Assembly (NCBI GenBank): GCA_916720015.1
Contig: CAKAPZ010000031.1
Span: 1 to 9,836 of the forward strand
DNA: 9,836 bases
Source of the DNA: an uncultured Atopobium sp.
GTDB taxonomy: Bacteria > Actinomycetota > Coriobacteriia > Coriobacteriales > Atopobiaceae
Direction: 5' to 3'
Shown: positions 5,714-9,836 of the stretch, in pieces
Position numbering within the stretch: the stretch's first letter is position 1
Layout of the letters: each line of letters starts with the position of its first letter
Translations under genes and position numbers: made by a program
The notes under the pieces: model-generated
The model's input: only the letters and a program-made list of their open reading frames with translations
Told to the model about the DNA's origin: nothing
The model's database searches: none

Positions 5714-6625
5714 TTGAAACGATATAAAAACATTGCCCTTGCTATTCTTGTTGCGTTGACGCTTGTTGTATCAGTTATCACTCCAAAAATTGCACTTGCA
5801 GATTCCAATGAGATTAGTGTTCTTGCTGTTGATAAATACACCCGTGAGCCAATTGAGGGCGTACATGTTGTAATTTATCAAGGTGGTTCTACTATCGTGG
5901 CCGAAGGTGAAACGGACGCTAATGGCTACTTTAACCCTTATCTTCCACTTCCTGACGGCGCTTATAGAGTTGAACAAACCACTTATAAAGCGGGCTATGT
6001 CCATCAAGTAGAATCTGTATCTTACGTTTTTGATGGCGCTTCGTCGGGTTTAGGTGATGTGGTCACTGCTGAACTGGAGAACCAGCCTCTCGGTAACATC
6101 ATTGTTAAGGTTATTGACACAGACGGAAATCCTATTGCTGGTGCAACTCTTAAGGCAACTGCTGCAAATAGTGAACGTTACGCTGTTCCAAACCCTTTAT
6201 TTACTCAGACTGGTATTCTCACCATGGAGGCTGACGGTAGCTACTCTCTTACAACTGGAGCAGATGGTACTGTTGTAATCCCTAACCTTATTGGTGACAC
6301 TTCCACTACCATTACTCAGCTCACCACTATTGATGGCTATCAGATTGACACCACGGTTCGCGTTGGTCAGATTACTGGTACAAATACCACTGACACAGTA
6401 ACTTTTGTTGATCCTACAGCTCCAGCTACGGTTCCAGAACCAGATCCCGCACCTGCACCAGAGCCGCAGCCTCAGCCAGAGACTCCAAAGGCTAAGAAGG
6501 TTAAGAAGTCCGTACTGCCAAATACAGGTGATAACGCTCTTACGCTTCCTCTAATCATTGGTGTTGCTGGCGTAACTGTTGTTGTTGCTGGCGCAGCTCT
6601 CTTCCTTCATAAGAAGCGTCAATAA
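5714..6625 (+). CDS. LPNTG-anchored surface protein, short two-domain paralog (adhesin 3)
   Basis: 303 residues from a TTG start, with GAAGGAA (5702-5708) 5 nt upstream; the signal peptide begins at this codon (1-29, IALA cleavage). It keeps Cna-B-like domain 1 (about 33-122) and the C-terminal Cna-B-like domain (127-235), but lacks the ~120-residue middle domain of adhesins 1 and 2 and has only a short version of the Pro-rich insertion. The stalk (about 236-258) is rich in Pro and Glu, followed by a Lys-rich patch, LPNTG (268-272), a hydrophobic helix and a HKKRQ tail: a complete sortase signal. Lys132 and Asp233 occupy the expected isopeptide positions, with Gln202 in place of the catalytic Glu. 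There are no Cys at all, unlike its neighbours. Copies of the same inverted-repeat element lie on both sides (5504 and 6667). Confidence 0.9.
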   Translation: MKRYKNIALAILVALTLVVSVITPKIALADSNEISVLAVDKYTREPIEGVHVVIYQGGSTIVAEGETDANGYFNPYLPLPDGAYRVEQTTYKAGYVHQVESVSYVFDGASSGLGDVVTAELENQPLGNIIVKVIDTDGNPIAGATLKATAANSERYAVPNPLFTQTGILTMEADGSYSLTTGADGTVVIPNLIGDTSTTITQLTTIDGYQIDTTVRVGQITGTNTTDTVTFVDPTAPATVPEPDPAPAPEPQPQPETPKAKKVKKSVLPNTGDNALTLPLIIGVAGVTVVVAGAALFLHKKRQ

Positions 6626-6654
6626 ATCTTCACAAGCCTAGCTTCATTTACATA

Positions 6655-6725
6655 ATTCACCACGTAAATCAAGTGAATGACTTATACTTATCCAGTTCAG
6701 ATATGTATGAGGAGTTCACTTGATT
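6655..6725 (+). promoter_or_regulatory. Inverted-repeat leader, copy 2, overlapping the ABC-F start codon
   Basis: AATCAAGTGAA (6667-6677) and TTCACTTGATT (6715-6725) form an 11-bp inverted repeat. The right arm contains the TTG start codon (6720-6722) and begins directly after the GAGGAG ribosome-binding site (6709-6714). A competing 6-bp pairing is possible between ATTCAC (6655-6660) and GTGAAT (6673-6678), which would free the start region. A mini-ORF ATG-TAT-GAG-GAG-TTC-ACT-TGA (6703-6723) ends overlapping the TTG; copy 1 has the same frame with GGG for GAG. TATACT (6683-6688) could be a -10, in which case the left arm would not be in the RNA and the repeat would act as DNA. Function is inferred, not shown. 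Confidence 0.55.
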
Positions 6726-8738
6726 GCTCTTGCGGATAAGATTTCTAAGTCATTTGGCGGTAGGGTCCTTTATTCAAATGCAACACTTCAGCTCAATGCA
6801 GGAGAGCGTTGGGCTTTAGTTGGCCCTAATGGTGCTGGTAAGACAACGCTTCTAAAGATCATTATGGGCTTGGAGTCTGCCGATGAAGGAACCATTACCT
6901 TTGCAAAAGACGCAACCCTTGGATACCTTGAGCAAGAAACAGAGCTCATGGGAGATAGAACTGCTCTTAATGAAGTCATTGAGTCTGCCCATGAGATTAA
7001 ACAGTGGGAGAGAAAGGTCAACGACCTTTCAATCAAAATTGCCGAAACTCCCGAAGGTGCAACGCTCAATAAGTATCTTGAAGACTACGCTCATGCTATG
7101 GAGCGCTTCGAGCGTCTTGGTGGCTATGAACTAGAGAGTAGAGCTCGCCAGATTCTTGCAGGTCTTGGATTTCCAGTAGAAGATTTTGACAAGCCCGCTA
7201 AAGAGTTCTCGGGTGGCTGGCAGATGCGTATTTCTTTGTCAAAACTGCTTCTGCGTCGTCCTGATGTTCTTCTTCTGGATGAGCCTACTAACCACTTGGA
7301 CTTGGAATCTGTCCAGTGGCTTGAGAGGTTCTTATCGTCATATGACGGTACGGTTTTGCTGGTAAGTCACGACCGCTCGTTTATGGATGCTTGCGTGACT
7401 CACGTTGCAGCACTTGAGAATCGCATGCTCGTAACCTATACCGGCAACTATTCTGGCTACCTACATCAGCGAGAAGAAAATCTTGAGCAGCTTCGCGCTA
7501 AACGCGCAGCTCAGGAGCGCGATATTGCTCACATGGAGACCTTTATTGAGCGCTTTAGGTATAAGCCTACCAAGGCAAAACAGGTTCAAGAGCGCGTAGC
7601 AAAGGTCGAGAAGATCCGTGAAGAGTTGGTAGTTCTTCCAGAGCAGTCTCACCACATGCATTTTAGATTCCCAGAGCCTCCCCGTACTGGAGATACCGTT
7701 ATTTCTCTTGAGGGTGTAGCCAAATCGTACGAGGATAACTTTGTCTACGACAACGTTGACCTCAAGTTGTATCGCGGAGATCACGTAGCACTTGTTGGTC
7801 CTAACGGCGCTGGTAAATCTACCCTTATGAAGCTTATTGCTGGCAAACTTAAGCCTGATGCAGGAGAAATCACTCTGGGTCAAAACGTCACCGAGGCCTA
7901 CTACGCACAACATCAGCTTGAAGAGCTCAACCCCGCAAATACGGTACTTGCAGAGCTCGACACAGTGGCTGCAAGATGGACTACCTCTGAAGAACGCAGA
8001 TTGCTGGGCGCCTTCCTGTTCCACGGTGATGACGTAGAGAAGCGCGTAAATGTACTTTCTGGTGGCGAGCGTGCTCGTCTCGCACTTGCTAAGATGCTGG
8101 TTTCTCCAGATCCACTGCTGCTTCTAGACGAGCCAACTAACCACTTAGACATTGATTCTGTTGACGTTCTAGAGAAGGCGCTTGTTGACTTCCCCGGAAC
8201 TATCATCTTGATCAGTCACGATGAGCACCTGGTTAGAGCTGTAGCTAATAAGGTTGTGGACGTTCGCGACCACAAGGTTACAGTCTATGACGGTAACTAC
8301 GATTACTTCCTCTTTAAGCTGGCAGAGCTTCAAGCAGCAGCTCAGGGGGAGACGTCGAGCAAGGCGGTGTCCTCATATGGAACATCGGGTGCAAGAGCGG
8401 TTAAGAGTTCTGGCCCAGAGGCAGGTCAAGCTGCAGGATCTTCTCGCAATGTGAAGACTAAGGAGCAGAGGAGAGCTGAGGCAGAGGAGCGCAATCGTAG
8501 AAGTCGTGCGCTTAGAGAGACCAAGAAACGTCTGGACGAGGTTGAGGCAGCGCTGACACCTGCGCATAAACGATACGATGAGCTCATGACGCTTATGGCT
8601 GACGAGGCGCTCTATAATGATCCTCAAAAGTTTGATGAGTGTATGGCTGAATACCAGGCACTTTCTAAGAAGATTCCTGCTCTTGAGGCTGAATGGTTGG
8701 AGCTTTCAGAAAAGATGGAAGCAGATATTGATGAGTAG
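6720..8738 (+). CDS. ABC-F family ATPase (ribosome-associated type)
   Basis: 672 residues from TTG 6720, preceded by GAGGAG with 5-nt spacing; the N-terminus IALADKISKSFGG is typical for the family. It has two ABC domains in one chain and no membrane segment, the ABC-F layout. NBD1: Walker A GPNGAGKT (35-42), signature SGGWQ (164-168), Walker B LLLDEPTNHLD with Asp187/Glu188, His217. NBD2: GPNGAGKS (360-367), LSGGE (446-450), Asp470/Glu471, His500. The charged linker between them (about 225-330, with RYKPTKAKQ) is the segment that contacts tRNA in the ribosomal P/E region in studied members. A C-terminal charged coiled coil (about 575-670) resembles the Uup/YheS/YdiF type. No long Arm insertion is seen in NBD1. 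Translation factor or antibiotic-protection roles are both known in the family; I cannot choose. No strong terminator follows. Confidence 0.93.
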   Translation: MIALADKISKSFGGRVLYSNATLQLNAGERWALVGPNGAGKTTLLKIIMGLESADEGTITFAKDATLGYLEQETELMGDRTALNEVIESAHEIKQWERKVNDLSIKIAETPEGATLNKYLEDYAHAMERFERLGGYELESRARQILAGLGFPVEDFDKPAKEFSGGWQMRISLSKLLLRRPDVLLLDEPTNHLDLESVQWLERFLSSYDGTVLLVSHDRSFMDACVTHVAALENRMLVTYTGNYSGYLHQREENLEQLRAKRAAQERDIAHMETFIERFRYKPTKAKQVQERVAKVEKIREELVVLPEQSHHMHFRFPEPPRTGDTVISLEGVAKSYEDNFVYDNVDLKLYRGDHVALVGPNGAGKSTLMKLIAGKLKPDAGEITLGQNVTEAYYAQHQLEELNPANTVLAELDTVAARWTTSEERRLLGAFLFHGDDVEKRVNVLSGGERARLALAKMLVSPDPLLLLDEPTNHLDIDSVDVLEKALVDFPGTIILISHDEHLVRAVANKVVDVRDHKVTVYDGNYDYFLFKLAELQAAAQGETSSKAVSSYGTSGARAVKSSGPEAGQAAGSSRNVKTKEQRRAEAEERNRRSRALRETKKRLDEVEAALTPAHKRYDELMTLMADEALYNDPQKFDECMAEYQALSKKIPALEAEWLELSEKMEADIDE

Positions 8739-8762
8739 GTAGTTTTGCCAATCTTGGGTAAA

Positions 8763-8787
8763 ATTGTCTTGTACCTATTGTCTTGTA
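8763..8787 (+). repeat. Tandem 11-bp direct repeat upstream of the M50 protease gene
   Basis: ATTGTCTTGTA occurs at 8763-8773 and again at 8777-8787, separated by CCT (14-bp period). It lies in the 129-nt gap between the ABC-F gene and the protease gene, where promoter or operator sequence would be expected. I see no convincing -10/-35 pair here. Chance or a regulator site are both possible. Confidence 0.45.
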
Positions 8788-8867
8788 ACTAACGTCATGT
8801 TCTTGAGAGTCTTTGTTTGTACGTGCCTGTCTGCACGGTTTTTGCAGATGTTGAGATAAGGATTGTT

Positions 8868-9548
8868 GTGCCAACTGCTTTAACATCAGTTCCATCGCTT
8901 TTGACAACGCTTGCTGAATTTGCACTGGTAATCTTTGCCATTGTGGTTCACGAGGTTGCGCATGGCTTTGTGGCATACAAGTGTGGAGACCCTACCGCTA
9001 AAATGTCTGGTCGTTTGACACTAAATCCACTGGCACACATTGACCTGTTTGGTACGGTTCTTTTGCCATTTATGTTGGTATTGATGGGTGGTCCTAGCTT
9101 TGGTTACGCAAAGCCTGTTCCCTATAACCCCAACTACCTCAAAGATCGTCGCCGTGACGAGATTCTTGTAGCACTCGCAGGTCCAACGTCTAACATTTTG
9201 CAGGCGTTTCTCGGCGCGCTGTTGTTGCGTTTGCTCAACGCATTAGCTGTTGCATTTGGTGCGGCGTATAATTCGCTGGTAATGTACTACGTTTCTTCGC
9301 TGGTAATCTTCTACATTCAGATCAACGTAAGCCTGGCAGTCTTTAACATGCTGCCAATTCCACCTTTGGACGGCTCTAAGCTGCTGTTGTATTTTCTTGG
9401 CGAGAAAAACCGTCAAAAGTTCTACGCCATTGAGCCTTACTGTATGATTGCTGTTGTGGGACTCATGTTCTTTGCGCCTGGCTTTTTCTCGTCAATTATT
9501 GGGGGCATTTCTAACGTCATTTTGAGCCTGCTTGCGAGAATCATCTAA
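8868..9548 (+). CDS. Site-2-type (M50) zinc metalloprotease, membrane-embedded
   Basis: 226 residues from GTG 8868, chosen because TAAGGA (8857-8862) lies 5 nt upstream; an upstream in-frame TTG at 8817 has no such site. M50 proteases cleave peptide bonds within the membrane. The zinc motif is HEVAH (His28, Glu29, His32) in the first hydrophobic segment, followed by GFVAYKCGDPTAKMSGRL, a conserved block of this group. The third zinc ligand is Asp168 in FNMLPIPPLDGSK, the NxxPxPPLDG motif of the C-terminal helix. About five to six hydrophobic segments are visible. No PDZ or CBS domain is present, so it belongs to the short bacterial type, whose substrates are mostly unknown. The gene is directly followed by scpA with a 1-nt stop/start overlap (TAATG), an arrangement seen in many Gram-positive bacteria, so the two are translationally coupled. 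Confidence 0.93.
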   Translation: MPTALTSVPSLLTTLAEFALVIFAIVVHEVAHGFVAYKCGDPTAKMSGRLTLNPLAHIDLFGTVLLPFMLVLMGGPSFGYAKPVPYNPNYLKDRRRDEILVALAGPTSNILQAFLGALLLRLLNALAVAFGAAYNSLVMYYVSSLVIFYIQINVSLAVFNMLPIPPLDGSKLLLYFLGEKNRQKFYAIEPYCMIAVVGLMFFAPGFFSSIIGGISNVILSLLARII

Positions 9549-9836
9549 TGTCGTACAAAGTAAATACTGCAACATATTCGGGCCCATTTGACCTGCTGCT
9601 TCAGTTGGTAAGTAGGCAAAAAGTAGCCATTGGCTCCATTTCTATCTCTGAGGTTGCTGATCAGTACCTGGCAGAAGTTGACGCCATAGAGGAGCTTGAT
9701 CTGGATGTTGCCAGTGACTTTGTCCTTGTTGCGTCAACCCTTCTGGACATGAAGGCTCATGCCCTGGTACCTCAAGACGTTTCGCTCAAAAGCTCATACG
9801 ATGAAGATGAGTATGATGACGAGCTTGACGGGCTTT
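9548..9836 (+). CDS. scpA: Segregation and condensation protein A, N-terminal part
   Basis: ATG 9548 overlaps the protease stop by one base; the reading frame is open to the window end (96 codons visible). ScpA is the kleisin subunit that, with ScpB, bridges the SMC ATPase heads in chromosome condensation. Visible blocks fit the family: SGPFDLLLQLVSRQKVAI, where GPxDLLLxLI is the ScpA signature, then SISISEVADQYL and a helix ending in VLVASTLLDMKAHALVP, matching the family's AATLLxxKSxxLLP pattern. A strongly acidic stretch (YDEDEYDDELDG) follows, as expected for the variable linker. The rest, and probably scpB, lie beyond the window. No separate ribosome-binding site is clear, consistent with coupling to the protease gene. 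Confidence 0.95.
   Translation, partial: MSYKVNTATYSGPFDLLLQLVSRQKVAIGSISISEVADQYLAEVDAIEELDLDVASDFVLVASTLLDMKAHALVPQDVSLKSSYDEDEYDDELDGL

Noticed and set aside
2468..6625. Sortase-assembled pilus operon
   Set aside because: No sortase gene, no pilin Lys motif (YPKN-like) and separate promoters and terminators; single anchored proteins fit better.
6677..6739. 20-codon ORF (ATG at 6677) across the ABC-F start
   Set aside because: No ribosome-binding site and it overlaps the real gene out of frame; could be a leader peptide but unsupported.
7461..8024. 187-codon ORF on the minus strand
   Set aside because: It lies wholly inside the ABC-F gene, opposite the linker and second Walker A, with no domain pattern or ribosome-binding site; an antisense shadow.
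8739..8762. Terminator after the ABC-F gene (TTTTGCCAA-TC-TTGGGTAAAA)
   Set aside because: The pairing leaves a 2-nt loop and unmatched bases and has no T run after it; not a credible terminator.
8817..8867. TTG at 8817 as start of the M50 protease
   Set aside because: No Shine-Dalgarno before it, whereas TAAGGA precedes GTG 8868; the extra residues do not resemble the family N-terminus.
1..9836. Mobile element, CRISPR or integration site
   Set aside because: No transposase, integrase, regular spacer-repeat array or tRNA 3'-end duplication was seen.

Overview
The window reads as chromosomal DNA of a low-to-moderate GC actinobacterium of the Coriobacteriia, most likely Atopobiaceae (Atopobium/Lancefieldella-like). 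That placement is inference from protein flavour, frequent TTG/GTG starts, base composition and LPxTG-type surface proteins; no species call is possible by eye. All intact genes lie on the + strand.

Layout. Positions 1-344 hold the 3' end of prolyl-tRNA synthetase. A tRNA-Ala(GGC) and a tRNA with a CAU anticodon follow, each with its own hairpin terminator. Next are two small, unrecognised four-helix membrane proteins (751-1128, 1210-1617), a tRNA-Val(CAC) with terminator, and a stand-alone VOC/glyoxalase-fold protein (1854-2246). Positions 2468-6625 carry a tandem array of three paralogous secreted, sortase-anchored surface proteins of 452, 465 and 303 aa. Each has a signal peptide cut at about residue 29, Cna-B-like beta-sandwich domains, a Pro-Glu-rich wall-spanning stalk and an LPxTG-type C-terminus (LPDTG, LPDTS, LPNTG). 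The window ends in conserved housekeeping genes: a 672-aa ABC-F ATPase, a membrane-embedded M50 (site-2) metalloprotease, and the start of scpA, which overlaps the protease stop codon.

How it fits together. The surface-protein genes appear to be an accessory array that grew by duplication between housekeeping genes. Each has its own upstream region, with a candidate -10 hexamer ending 44-45 nt before the start codon. The outer two genes are each bracketed by a repeated short element. Adhesin 1 lies between two near-identical GGCGAGA-type terminators. Adhesin 3 lies between two copies of a ~60-nt inverted-repeat element, the second of which contains the ribosome-binding site and TTG start of the ABC-F gene. 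No sortase, transposase, integrase or CRISPR is present.

The most noteworthy points are the duplicated inverted-repeat leader, the replacement of the expected catalytic Glu by Gln in the Cna-B-like domains of all three proteins, a Cys pair present in two paralogs and absent from the third, and the atypical LPDTS anchor. No clearly new multi-gene system is visible; the rest is ordinary chromosomal content.
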